Shown here one piece after another: positions 24,426 through 32,216 of a stretch of 64,000 bases of DNA. A program made the position numbers and the translations under genes. Location: positions 496,001 through 560,000 of the forward strand of contig NZ_JASZYB010000003.1 of assembly GCF_030317205.1 (NCBI RefSeq), written 5' to 3'. Position 1 is the first letter of the stretch, and the number at the start of each line of letters is the position of its first letter. The DNA is from Variovorax sp. J2L1-78. GTDB lineage: Bacteria > Pseudomonadota > Gammaproteobacteria > Burkholderiales > Burkholderiaceae_C. The notes under the pieces are model-generated. The model worked only from the letters and a program-made list of their open reading frames with translations. It was not told where the DNA came from and ran no database searches.

Positions 24426-25378
24426 GCCGACTGGCCGTTGCTGTGCTCGATGAAATCGATGGCATGCGCGTAGTCCGCAGGGGCGGGCGCGCCGGCTTTG
24501 CTGACGCCGGTCAGCATGAGGCTCATCAGTGCCAGCGTCCCGGTCTGTAGGAAAACGATGAGCAATACGCCCAGCGCCACCGAGAACCAGCCTGGCGTCG
24601 CGAAGCCTGAGATCTTGAGCACGATGGAGGCCAGGCTGCCGACGATGGCCAGACTGCCGATCAGTGCAGACGCAATGCCCACCCGCACGAGAACGTCTTC
24701 GGCAAAGACCATGACGCCGCGAAACCCGTGCAACGCCAGGCCGACGAAATTCATCTTGCTCTTGCCCGCGTAGCGCGGGCCGCGGTCGAGCGCACAGGTG
24801 GCGATGCGAAGCCGCGATGCGAGCACGCAGCTGGCCACGTGCGTCCAGAGTTCGTGCATCGCCGTCAGCCGCTTCACAGCGGCCGGCTTCAGGGCCATGA
24901 AGTTCCCGAAGCTGATGTCGCGCCCCGTGAGCAGTTTGAACAGGCGCTTGTAGATCGCGTAGAAGGTCTTGAAGCGGAGCGTTTCGACCCGCGTCTTGCG
25001 CTGCGCGACGACCAGGTCCACATCGTCTGCCGTCAGTTGTTCGAGCAGATCGGGGATGGAGCCGGGGAGGTCTTCGCCGTCGGAATCCATCACCACAACA
25101 CGCGGCGTCGTCTGCATGTGCTCGGCGACGTAGCTCAGCCCGACCGCGATGGCGCGCTGGTGGCCGATGTTGCGGCGCAGGCGGATGACCGTGCCCATGA
25201 GTCCGGCCGTCTTCATCACCTGGGCGTCCATGGGCTGACGGACCGAGCCGTCGTCGACGGCGACCACATGGACCTGGTGACCGAAGGTGGTAGCGAGTTC
25301 CTGGAACAGGCGGGTCGCGGCTTGCACGTCCTCGAAGACAGGCGTGACGACAACGAAGGCGGGGGGAATGGCGCTCAT
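24422..25378 (-). CDS. glycosyltransferase family 2, GtrB/DPM1-like polyprenyl-phosphate sugar synthase
   Basis: A 318-residue protein. The N-terminal GT2 domain shows VVTPVFEDVQAATRLFQEL, VVAVDDGSVRQP and the metal-binding VVMDSDGEDLPGS. LRRNIGHQRAIAVGL is typical of enzymes that load sugars onto polyprenyl phosphate. Two hydrophobic segments lie near residues 230-300 and anchor the protein to the inner membrane. The donor sugar is unknown. It is the first gene of a four-gene minus-strand set, each coupled to the next, ending with the GT-C-like gene. Confidence 0.86.
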   Translation of the reverse strand: MSAIPPAFVVVTPVFEDVQAATRLFQELATTFGHQVHVVAVDDGSVRQPMDAQVMKTAGLMGTVIRLRRNIGHQRAIAVGLSYVAEHMQTTPRVVVMDSDGEDLPGSIPDLLEQLTADDVDLVVAQRKTRVETLRFKTFYAIYKRLFKLLTGRDISFGNFMALKPAAVKRLTAMHELWTHVASCVLASRLRIATCALDRGPRYAGKSKMNFVGLALHGFRGVMVFAEDVLVRVGIASALIGSLAIVGSLASIVLKISGFATPGWFSVALGVLLIVFLQTGTLALMSLMLTGVSKAGAPAPADYAHAIDFIEHSNGQSA

Positions 25379-25443
25379 GGAGGGGACTGAATCAAGGACG
25401 GGAATTCTCGCCTGGATTTCTTTCGCCCTTGCGCAGCGGCCAC

Positions 25444-25473
25444 CGGCATGCGACGGGGCACCCGCGCATGCCG
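25444..25473 (-). terminator. hairpin downstream of the phasin gene
   Basis: CGGCATGCG (25444-25452) and CGCATGCCG (25465-25473) form a perfect 9-base stem with a 12-base loop, 22 bases after the phasin stop in the direction of transcription. No run of T follows on the minus strand, so intrinsic termination is only possible, not shown. It would separate the manC-phasin transcript from the GT2-led set downstream. Confidence 0.4.
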
Positions 25474-25495
25474 CTCCTGGCGCGGCGCGGAGCTT

Positions 25496-25960
25496 TCAGC
25501 GCTCGCTGCGCCGGCGTGGCCGCTTGGGTGCTTCGGCGGCCGGGGCGGTGCGCGACGCGGTCTTGCGCGGCGCGGGCGCTTGCCGGGCCTTCAGCTGCGC
25601 TTCGAGCGCTTCCACACGTGCACGCAGCGCTGCGACCTCGTCGGCGGACGGAACGCCCAGGTGTTCCAGCGCCCGTGCCACCCGTTCCTCGAAGATGTTC
25701 TCGAGCTTGCCCCAGCCGGCGCTGGTCTTGGCGCCGAACTCGCTGGCCAGCCCGGCCATACGGGTCTGGGCCTGGCTCAGCGTTTCTTCGGCCGCCTGCT
25801 GCGTCTTCTTCTGAAGACCGGCGCCGTCCTTCACCAGCGCCTCGAAGGCCTTGCTGCCCTCTTGCTGCATCTTGGCGAAGGCGCCCAGCCCGGCCAGCCA
25901 GATCTGCTGGGCCGAGTCCTTGATGGGGTCGCGCGGCTTGTCGTCGTCGTGGGTGGCCAT
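25496..25960 (-). CDS. phasin family protein (polyhydroxyalkanoate granule-associated, PhaI/PhaF-like)
   Basis: A 154-residue protein matching the granule-associated phasin family (PF05597): DSAQQIWLAGLGAFAKMQQE followed by FEALVKDG at the N-terminus, then an amphipathic helical region, a coiled-coil-prone segment (EVAALRARVEALEAQLKAR) and a basic Ala-Pro-Lys tail (APKRPRRRSER). Such proteins coat polyhydroxyalkanoate granules, and the basic tail can bind DNA. It lies 16 bases downstream of manC on the same strand, an unexpected place among polysaccharide genes, and may share its transcript. Confidence 0.87.
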   Translation of the reverse strand: MATHDDDKPRDPIKDSAQQIWLAGLGAFAKMQQEGSKAFEALVKDGAGLQKKTQQAAEETLSQAQTRMAGLASEFGAKTSAGWGKLENIFEERVARALEHLGVPSADEVAALRARVEALEAQLKARQAPAPRKTASRTAPAAEAPKRPRRRSER

Positions 25961-25976
25961 GGTGGGTTTTGCGGGG

Positions 25977-27410
25977 TCAGTGGTCGCCGTCGGCGGAGAT
26001 CTGCACGGTACCGGCCGCGTCGTCGAAGCGGACGATGTCGTCGGCGTCGAGGTAGCTGCCCGATTGAACCTCGATGATCTCCAGCGCGATCTTCCCGGGG
26101 TTTTCGAGGCGGTGGATCACGCCCTGCGGAATGTAGATCGATTCGTTCTCGCGGACCAGGGTGTTCTCCTGGTCGCGGATGACCTGGGCCGTTCCGCGGA
26201 CCACCACCCAGTGTTCGGCGCGGTGGTGGTGCATCCGGAAGGACAGCTTGGCGCCCGGCTTGAGCGTGAGCCGCTTGACCTGGAACCGGTCGCCGAAGTC
26301 GAGCCCGTCGTAGGCGCCCCAGGGCCGTACGACGCGCCGGTGTTCGGTCGCTTCCGGGCATCCGTCGTCGCTGAGCATGCTGACGACCTGCTTGACCTGC
26401 TCGACGGACGACCGGCGGGCGACCAGCACCGCGTCCTGCGTGTCGATGATGATCAGGTCGTCGGTCCCGAGTGCGACGACTGGCCGGAAAGGCGCATGGA
26501 TGAAGGTGTTGCGCGCGTCCATGGTGCTCGCCTTGCCGTTGAGCCGATTGCCGGCGTCGTCGGCCGGATAGAGGTCGGCCACCGCATTCCAGCTGCCCAC
26601 GTCGCTCCAGGCACCGTCGAACTTGACGACCGCGATCTGTTGGTGCTTCTCGAGCACCGCGTAGTCGATGCTCTCGCTGCGGCAGTTCTCGAAGGCCTGG
26701 CGTTCGAGCCGCAGGAAGCTGCCGTCGGTGGTGCGGTGGTCGACCGCCTGCTGGCACGATTCCAGGATGTCGAGCGCGTGGGTGCGCAACGCGTCGAGCA
26801 GGACCTTGGCCTGCACCAGGAAGATCCCCGCGTTCCAGAAGTAGCCGCCCTTGAGCAGCAGCGACTGGGCCACCTCGGCATTCGGTTTCTCGACGAAGCG
26901 CAGCACCGTGCGTGCCACCTGGGTCGGCAGCGGCAGGGGGGCGCCGGACTCGATGTAGCCATAGGCGGTGCTGGGCAGCGTCGGCACCACGCCGAAGGTG
27001 ACGATGTTGCCTGCGAGCGCGGCTTCGACGCCCGAGCGCACCGTCTCGGCGAACAGGGCCGCATCGGGGATGTGGTGGTCGGCCGGCGCGAACAGCAGCA
27101 GTTCGTCGGGGTCGGCCAGCAGCACGGCCGTCGCCATGGCCGCCGCCGTGTTCCGGCCCATCGGCTCCAGGATCTGGCGCCCGGTCACCTGGGCGCTGTC
27201 CATGGCTTCCTGGGCCAGGAAGCGATGGTCTTCCGATGCGATGCAGGTCACCTCGGTGTTCAGGGCGCGCAGGCGTTCCAGCGTGAGCTGAAGCAGGCTC
27301 TTGCCGTCGATCAGCGGCGCGAATTGCTTCGGCAGGGCTTTGCGCGACAGGGGCCACAGTCGGGTGCCGCTGCCGCCGCAGAGGACGATCGGGTGGATGG
27401 AAGGGGTCAT
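25977..27410 (-). CDS. manC: mannose-1-phosphate guanylyltransferase / mannose-6-phosphate isomerase
   Basis: A 477-residue bifunctional enzyme of the ManC/AlgA type. The N-terminal nucleotidyltransferase domain begins IVLCGGSGTRLWPLSRKALP, continuing PKQFAPL, the GTP-binding signature. The C-terminal 130 residues are the cupin isomerase domain (RPWGAYDGLDFGDRFQVKRL, then FRMHHHRAEHWVVV). Together they supply GDP-mannose from fructose 6-phosphate via mannose 1-phosphate. This feeds gmd and fcl further right in the window (GDP-L-fucose) and perhaps mannosyl transfer. It is transcribed away from rmlB. Confidence 0.93.
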   Translation of the reverse strand: MTPSIHPIVLCGGSGTRLWPLSRKALPKQFAPLIDGKSLLQLTLERLRALNTEVTCIASEDHRFLAQEAMDSAQVTGRQILEPMGRNTAAAMATAVLLADPDELLLFAPADHHIPDAALFAETVRSGVEAALAGNIVTFGVVPTLPSTAYGYIESGAPLPLPTQVARTVLRFVEKPNAEVAQSLLLKGGYFWNAGIFLVQAKVLLDALRTHALDILESCQQAVDHRTTDGSFLRLERQAFENCRSESIDYAVLEKHQQIAVVKFDGAWSDVGSWNAVADLYPADDAGNRLNGKASTMDARNTFIHAPFRPVVALGTDDLIIIDTQDAVLVARRSSVEQVKQVVSMLSDDGCPEATEHRRVVRPWGAYDGLDFGDRFQVKRLTLKPGAKLSFRMHHHRAEHWVVVRGTAQVIRDQENTLVRENESIYIPQGVIHRLENPGKIALEIIEVQSGSYLDADDIVRFDDAAGTVQISADGDH

Positions 27411-27513
27411 CGAGATCAGGTCGGGTGGTCGGGCCGGTGAATGGATTGCCGCCTGCCACAGGCGGAATTGTCAAAAACGAAAACTAAAGGATGCGTAAAT
27501 GTAATCCGGCGAT

Positions 27514-27530
27514 AGGCATGAAGCATGCCT
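27514..27530. promoter_or_regulatory. palindrome 1 between manC and rmlB
   Basis: AGGCATG (27514-27520) and CATGCCT (27524-27530) are perfect 7-base arms around the loop AAG. It shares the half-site GCATG/CATGC with a second palindrome whose centre is 44 bases away, about four helical turns. Both sit in the 255-base region between the divergent manC and rml genes, where a regulator could control both. The binding protein is unknown. Confidence 0.4.
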
Positions 27531-27557
27531 GATGTTCGGGGTAAATGTGCCTTTGTG

Positions 27558-27574
27558 CGCATGGCGGCCATGCG
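27558..27574. promoter_or_regulatory. palindrome 2 between manC and rmlB
   Basis: CGCATGGC (27558-27565) and GCCATGCG (27567-27574) are perfect 8-base arms around a single central base. The GCATG/CATGC half-sites match those of the palindrome at 27514-27530. Paired, equally sized 17-base palindromes in a divergent promoter region suggest an operator pair; a transcript hairpin is the alternative. Confidence 0.4.
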
Positions 27575-27585
27575 TCAGCGGCGGC

Positions 27586-27615
27586 TTCGGACACCCTCCG
27601 GACGCGATGGATAAT
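27586..27615 (+). promoter_or_regulatory. weak sigma-70-like promoter candidate for the rml genes
   Basis: TTCGGA (27586-27591) and GATAAT (27610-27615) are separated by 18 bases. The -10 element is close to consensus, the -35 is poor. It lies about 50 bases before the rmlB start and just after palindrome 2. No JUMPstart or ops sequence was found. This is a pattern match only. Confidence 0.3.
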
Positions 27616-27665
27616 CGAATGTTCAGCGGATCCGCATTGGCGACGCTTAACAAATGGGGCTCCCA

Positions 27666-28745
27666 ATGATCCTGGTCACCGGCGGCGCCGGCTTCATCGG
27701 CGCAAATTTCGTCCTCGACTGGCTGGCGCAAAGCGATGAAGCGGTCGTGAACCTCGATAAGCTGACCTACGCCGGCAATCTGGAAACGCTCGCCTCGCTG
27801 GCGGGCGACCCCCGCCACGTCTTCGTGCGGGGCGACATCGGCGACAGCGCGCTGGTCGACCGCCTGCTGGCCGAGTACCGGCCGCGCGCCATCGTCAACT
27901 TCGCCGCCGAATCGCATGTCGACCGCTCGATCCACGGCCCCGAGGATTTCGTGCAGACCAACGTGCTGGGCACCTTCCGTCTGCTCGAGTCGGTCCGGGG
28001 CTACTGGGCCGCGCTCCCGGCACAGGAGAAAACAGCCTTCCGCTTCCTGCATGTCTCGACGGACGAGGTCTACGGCTCGCTGTCGGCTACCGATCCGGCC
28101 TTCACCGAGGACAACAAGTACGAGCCCAACAGCCCGTATTCGGCGAGCAAGGCGGCCAGCGACCACCTGGTGCGTGCCTGGCACCACACCTACGGCCTGC
28201 CGGTGCTCACCACCAACTGCTCCAACAACTACGGGCCGTTCCATTTCCCCGAGAAGCTCATCCCCCTGATGATCGTCAACGCCCTGGCCGGCAAGCCGCT
28301 GCCGGTCTACGGCGACGGCATGCAGGTGCGCGACTGGCTCTACGTCAAGGACCATTGCAGCGCCATCCGCCGCGTGCTCGACGCCGGCCGCCTGGGCGAG
28401 ACCTACAACGTCGGCGGGTGGAACGAGAAGCCGAACATCGAGATCGTGAACACGGTCTGCGCACTGCTCGACGAACTCAGCCCGCGCGCCGACGGCCCGC
28501 CCTACCGCGCGCAGATCCGCTACGTGACCGACCGGCCCGGCCACGATCGCCGCTATGCGATCGATGCCCGCAAGCTCGAGCGCGAACTGGGCTGGAAACC
28601 CGCCGAAACCTTCGATACCGGCATCCGCAAGACCGTTGCCTGGTATCTGGCCAACGGCGAATGGGTGCGCAACGTGCAGAGTGGCGCCTACCGGGCGTGG
28701 GTCGAGAAGCAGTACGACGACGTCGCCGCGAAGGCCGCGACATGA
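27666..28745 (+). CDS. rmlB: dTDP-glucose 4,6-dehydratase
   Basis: A 359-residue short-chain dehydrogenase. MILVTGGAGFIGANFV carries the NAD-binding GxxGxxG motif. VSTDEVYGSL contains the catalytic Thr-Asp-Glu and PYSASKAASDHL the Tyr-xxx-Lys pair. The enzyme converts dTDP-glucose to dTDP-4-keto-6-deoxyglucose, the branch point for dTDP-rhamnose and for 4-amino sugars made by the transaminase encoded at 44903-46060. An ATG four codons upstream is possible; the chosen start has a GGGG stretch at ribosome-binding distance. It overlaps rmlD as ATGA. Confidence 0.95.
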   Translation: MILVTGGAGFIGANFVLDWLAQSDEAVVNLDKLTYAGNLETLASLAGDPRHVFVRGDIGDSALVDRLLAEYRPRAIVNFAAESHVDRSIHGPEDFVQTNVLGTFRLLESVRGYWAALPAQEKTAFRFLHVSTDEVYGSLSATDPAFTEDNKYEPNSPYSASKAASDHLVRAWHHTYGLPVLTTNCSNNYGPFHFPEKLIPLMIVNALAGKPLPVYGDGMQVRDWLYVKDHCSAIRRVLDAGRLGETYNVGGWNEKPNIEIVNTVCALLDELSPRADGPPYRAQIRYVTDRPGHDRRYAIDARKLERELGWKPAETFDTGIRKTVAWYLANGEWVRNVQSGAYRAWVEKQYDDVAAKAAT

Positions 28746-29632
28746 AGCTGCTGCTGCTGGGCAAGGAGGGGCAGGTGGGCTGGGAGCTGCAGCGCAGCCT
28801 GGCGCCGTTGGGCGAGGTGGTGGCGCTGGGCTCCGACAGTACCGACTTCCATGCCGACTTCAGCCGACCCGAGCACCTTGCAGAGACGGTGCTGAAGGTG
28901 CGACCCGACGTCATCGTCAACGCGGCTGCCCACACCGCCGTCGACAAGGCGGAGAGCGAACCGGCGTTCGCGCGCAAGCTCAATGCGACCTCGCCTGGCG
29001 TCGTGGCGCAAGCCGCGCAGCAGGTCGGGGCCCTGATGGTCCACTACTCCACCGACTATGTGTTCGACGGCAGTGGCACCCAGCCTTGGCAAGAAGACGA
29101 CGCGCCCGGCCCGCTCAGCGTGTACGGCCGAACCAAGCTCGAGGGTGAGCAGCTCGTCGCGCAGCATTGCGCCCGGCACCTGATCTTTCGCACCAGCTGG
29201 GTCTACGCGGCGCGGGGCGGAAACTTCGCCAAGACCATGCTGCGCTTGGCGAAGGAACGCGAACGCCTCACCGTGATCGACGACCAGGTCGGCGCGCCCA
29301 CGGGTGCGGAGCTGCTGGCGGATGTCACTGCCCATGCCATCCGTGCGACGCTTGCGGACCCCGCCAAGGCCGGGCTCTATCACCTCGTGGCCGGTGGCGA
29401 AACCACCTGGCACGGTTACGCCCGGTTCGTGCTGGCGCAGGCGCTGGCCGCCGGTGTCGAACTGAAGGCGCGGGCGGACACGGTGGATGCCGTCGCGACC
29501 AGCGCGTTTCCCACGCCTGCGGCACGCCCCCACAACTCGCGGTTGAACACGTCGAAACTGCAATCCACGTTCGGTCTGGTGCTGCCGCCGTGGCAAGCTG
29601 GCGTGGCACGCATGCTGCGCGAAACCTTTTGA
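28742..29632 (+). CDS. rmlD: dTDP-4-dehydrorhamnose reductase
   Basis: A 296-residue short-chain dehydrogenase. MKLLLLGKEGQVGWELQRSL is the typical opening, with the nucleotide-binding glycine motif. HYSTDYVFDGSG and VYGRTKLEGEQ hold the catalytic Thr/Asp and Tyr-xxx-Lys. It performs the last step to dTDP-L-rhamnose in the cytoplasm. The start overlaps the rmlB stop by four bases, and rmlA follows after 16 bases, so the four rml genes form one operon in the order B-D-A-C. Confidence 0.94.
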   Translation: MKLLLLGKEGQVGWELQRSLAPLGEVVALGSDSTDFHADFSRPEHLAETVLKVRPDVIVNAAAHTAVDKAESEPAFARKLNATSPGVVAQAAQQVGALMVHYSTDYVFDGSGTQPWQEDDAPGPLSVYGRTKLEGEQLVAQHCARHLIFRTSWVYAARGGNFAKTMLRLAKERERLTVIDDQVGAPTGAELLADVTAHAIRATLADPAKAGLYHLVAGGETTWHGYARFVLAQALAAGVELKARADTVDAVATSAFPTPAARPHNSRLNTSKLQSTFGLVLPPWQAGVARMLRETF

Positions 29633-29648
29633 ACCCGAGATAAACACA

Positions 29649-30536
29649 ATGACCCCACGCAAGGGAATCATCCTGGCCGGCGGCGCCGGCACGCGTTTGC
29701 ACCCGGCCACGCTGGCCATGAGCAAGCAGCTGCTGCCGGTGTACGACAAGCCCATGATCTATTACCCGCTGACCACGCTGATGCTCGGCGGCATGCGGGA
29801 CATCCTGATCATCAGCACGCCGCAGGACACGCCGCGTTTCCAGCAGCTGCTTGGGGACGGTAGCCAGTGGGGCATCAGCCTGCAATATGCCGTGCAACCG
29901 AGCCCCGACGGCCTGGCGCAGGCCTTCATCATCGGCGAAACATTTCTCGGCGGTGCGCCCAGCGCGCTGGTGCTGGGCGACAACATCTTCTATGGCCACG
30001 ACCTCGTCACGCTGTTGGCCAGCGCGGACGCCAACCCCGAAGGCGCCACCGTCTTCGCGTACCACGTGCATGACCCCGAACGCTATGGCGTGGTGGCCTT
30101 CGACAGGCAGGGCAAGGCCAGCAGCATCGAAGAAAAGCCGGCCCAACCCAAAAGCAGCTACGCGGTCACCGGTCTGTACTTCTACGACCACCAGGTCGTC
30201 GACATCGCCAAGGCCACACGGCCGAGCGCGCGCGGCGAGTTGGAGATCACCGCCGTCAACCAGGCCTACCTGGACGCTGGCCGGCTGCGTGTGGAGATCA
30301 TGCAGCGTGGTTACGCATGGCTTGACACCGGCACGCACGAGAGCCTGCTCGAGGCCAGCCAGTTCATCGCGACGCTCGAACATCGCCAAGGCCTCAAGAT
30401 TGCCTGCCCCGAAGAGGTGGCCTGGCGCAATGGCTTCATCGACCGCGAACAGCTGGAGAAGCTTGCGGTGCCGCTGGAGAAGAGTGGCTACGGCAGGTAC
30501 CTGCGGCATTTGCTGAACGAAGGGGTGCGTTCGTGA
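29649..30536 (+). CDS. rmlA: glucose-1-phosphate thymidylyltransferase
   Basis: A 295-residue nucleotidyltransferase. KGIILAGGAGTRLHPATLAM is the dTTP-binding signature, with SKQLLPVYDKPMIYYPL following. LGDNIFYGHDL and EEKPAQPKSSYAVTGLYFYD are further conserved blocks, and length is standard. It makes dTDP-glucose, the first step of the rhamnose pathway, and in characterised relatives is inhibited by dTDP-rhamnose. Its stop overlaps the GTG start of rmlC. Confidence 0.95.
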   Translation: MTPRKGIILAGGAGTRLHPATLAMSKQLLPVYDKPMIYYPLTTLMLGGMRDILIISTPQDTPRFQQLLGDGSQWGISLQYAVQPSPDGLAQAFIIGETFLGGAPSALVLGDNIFYGHDLVTLLASADANPEGATVFAYHVHDPERYGVVAFDRQGKASSIEEKPAQPKSSYAVTGLYFYDHQVVDIAKATRPSARGELEITAVNQAYLDAGRLRVEIMQRGYAWLDTGTHESLLEASQFIATLEHRQGLKIACPEEVAWRNGFIDREQLEKLAVPLEKSGYGRYLRHLLNEGVRS

Positions 30537-31081
30537 AGGTGACGCCCACCGCCATCCCCGAGGTGCTCGTCATCGAGCCGCGTGTTTTCGGCGATGCGCG
30601 CGGCTTCTTCTACGAGAGCTTCAACCAGCGGGCGTTCGACGCGGCCATCGGGCGCCACGTCGCGTTCGTGCAGGACAACCATTCCCGGTCGGGACGCGGC
30701 GTGCTGCGCGGTCTGCACTACCAGATTGAGCAGCCGCAGGAAAAGCTGGTGCGCGTGGTGCGTGGCGCCGTGTTCGACGTGGCGGTGGACATCCGCAAGT
30801 CGTCGCTCACCTTCGGGCAATGGGTGGGTGTCGAATTGAGCGAAGAGAACGGCAAGCAGATGTGGGTGCCGCAGGGCTTCGCCCACGGCTTTCTGGTGCT
30901 GAGCGAGTCGGCGGACTTTCTCTACAAGACGACCGACTATTACGCACCGGCGCATGAGCGCGCGATACGCTGGGATGAGCCGTTGATTGGCATCGTCTGG
31001 CCGGATCTTGGCGTGGCGCCGACGCTATCGCTCAAGGACGTGAGTGCGAGCCCTTTGGCGACGGCACAGACATTCGACTGA
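30533..31081 (+). CDS. rmlC: dTDP-4-dehydrorhamnose 3,5-epimerase
   Basis: A 182-residue cupin-fold epimerase starting at GTG 30533, which overlaps the rmlA stop. FVQDNHSRSGRGVLRGLHYQ contains the active-site histidine and is the family signature; MWVPQGFAHGFLVLSE is the second. It acts on dTDP-4-keto-6-deoxyglucose before reduction by RmlD. It closes the rml operon, after which a CDP-sugar branch begins 52 bases on. Confidence 0.95.
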   Translation: MKVTPTAIPEVLVIEPRVFGDARGFFYESFNQRAFDAAIGRHVAFVQDNHSRSGRGVLRGLHYQIEQPQEKLVRVVRGAVFDVAVDIRKSSLTFGQWVGVELSEENGKQMWVPQGFAHGFLVLSESADFLYKTTDYYAPAHERAIRWDEPLIGIVWPDLGVAPTLSLKDVSASPLATAQTFD

Positions 31082-31133
31082 CGCGAACACAGTTCACGAG
31101 CTCCAGCGATCAATGAATCCCGAAGGAAACGCC

Positions 31134-32216
31134 ATGAGTGGAAGCTTTGATTTCGAACAAGCCCTGCGCAGCAAGCGCGTGTTCGTCACGGGACATACCG
31201 GTTTTACTGGCACGTGGGCCTGCTTGTGGTTGCAGCAGATCGGTGCCGAGGTCGGCGGATACGCACTCGCACCAGAAACCGAGCCCACAATCTTCCATGC
31301 GACGCAGGCCGATCAATCCATTCAGGGCACCATTGCCGACATCTGCGATTTCGCGCGCCTGCAGGATGCGATGGCTGCGTTTCGACCCGATGTCGTGCTG
31401 CATCTGGCGGCCCAGCCGCTGGTGCGACGCTCGTACCGCGAGCCGTTGCGCACCTTCGAGATCAACGCGCAGGGGACGGCGCACGTGCTCGAGGCGGCAC
31501 GGCATACCGGCGTACGCGGCGTGGTCTGCGTGACGACCGACAAGGTGTACGCGAACCGCGAATGGCTCTGGCCCTACCGCGAGAACGACCCGCTCGGCGG
31601 GAAGGACCCTTACAGCGCATCGAAGGCTGCGGCCGAGATGGTGATCCAGAGCTATGCCGCGTCTTTCTCGTTCGAACGTGGTGAGGGGCCCGCAATCGCC
31701 ACCGCCCGCGGCGGCAATATCGTGGGCGGCGGTGACTGGTCAGAAGACCGATTGATTCCCGACTTCGTGCGCAGCCTGGTCACAGGCCGCACCCTCACTC
31801 TGCGCTATCCGGATGCGACGCGGCCCTGGCAGCACGTGTTGAGCCTGGTGCATGGCTACCTGATGCTGATGGCCAAATTGCTCGGCCCGCAGGCCAAGGA
31901 CTTCGCGCGGGCGTGGAACCTCGGGCCGCAGGATCCGCGGCACTACTCCGTGCGCGAGGTTTTTGAACTGATGGGCGAGGAATGGCAGCGCCCTTCCATC
32001 GAGTACATGAACGACCCGTTGCCCGAGGCCGGCGCTCTGGCTTTGGACAGTTCGATCGCGCGCAATCTGCTCGGTTGGACTCCCCCCTGGGACACGCCTC
32101 GCGTGATTCGAGAGACGGCCGGTTGGTACAGGCAATTTGCTGAAGACCCGTCGAGCGCCAGGTCGGCGACGCTGGCGCAGATCGACGCCTACCGAGAGGC
32201 CATGGCACGCGCATGA
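31134..32216 (+). CDS. rfbG: CDP-glucose 4,6-dehydratase
   Basis: A 360-residue short-chain dehydrogenase, the usual length. The start at 31134 (MSGSFDFEQALRSKRVFVTG) is preferred because GAAGGA lies at ribosome-binding distance; an ATG at 31113 is the alternative. VTGHTGFTGTWACLWL is the characteristic RfbG variant of the NAD-binding motif, TTDKVYANREWLWPY the active-site region and PYSASKAAAEM the Tyr-xxx-Lys pair. It makes CDP-4-keto-6-deoxyglucose from the product of RfbF (34034-34804). The stop overlaps the next gene, a reductase-like gene, as ATGA. Confidence 0.9.
   Translation: MSGSFDFEQALRSKRVFVTGHTGFTGTWACLWLQQIGAEVGGYALAPETEPTIFHATQADQSIQGTIADICDFARLQDAMAAFRPDVVLHLAAQPLVRRSYREPLRTFEINAQGTAHVLEAARHTGVRGVVCVTTDKVYANREWLWPYRENDPLGGKDPYSASKAAAEMVIQSYAASFSFERGEGPAIATARGGNIVGGGDWSEDRLIPDFVRSLVTGRTLTLRYPDATRPWQHVLSLVHGYLMLMAKLLGPQAKDFARAWNLGPQDPRHYSVREVFELMGEEWQRPSIEYMNDPLPEAGALALDSSIARNLLGWTPPWDTPRVIRETAGWYRQFAEDPSSARSATLAQIDAYREAMARA

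Noticed and set aside
27411..27665. JUMPstart/ops element in front of the polysaccharide genes
   Set aside because: The GGCGGTAGCGT core was not found here or in the other large intergenic regions.
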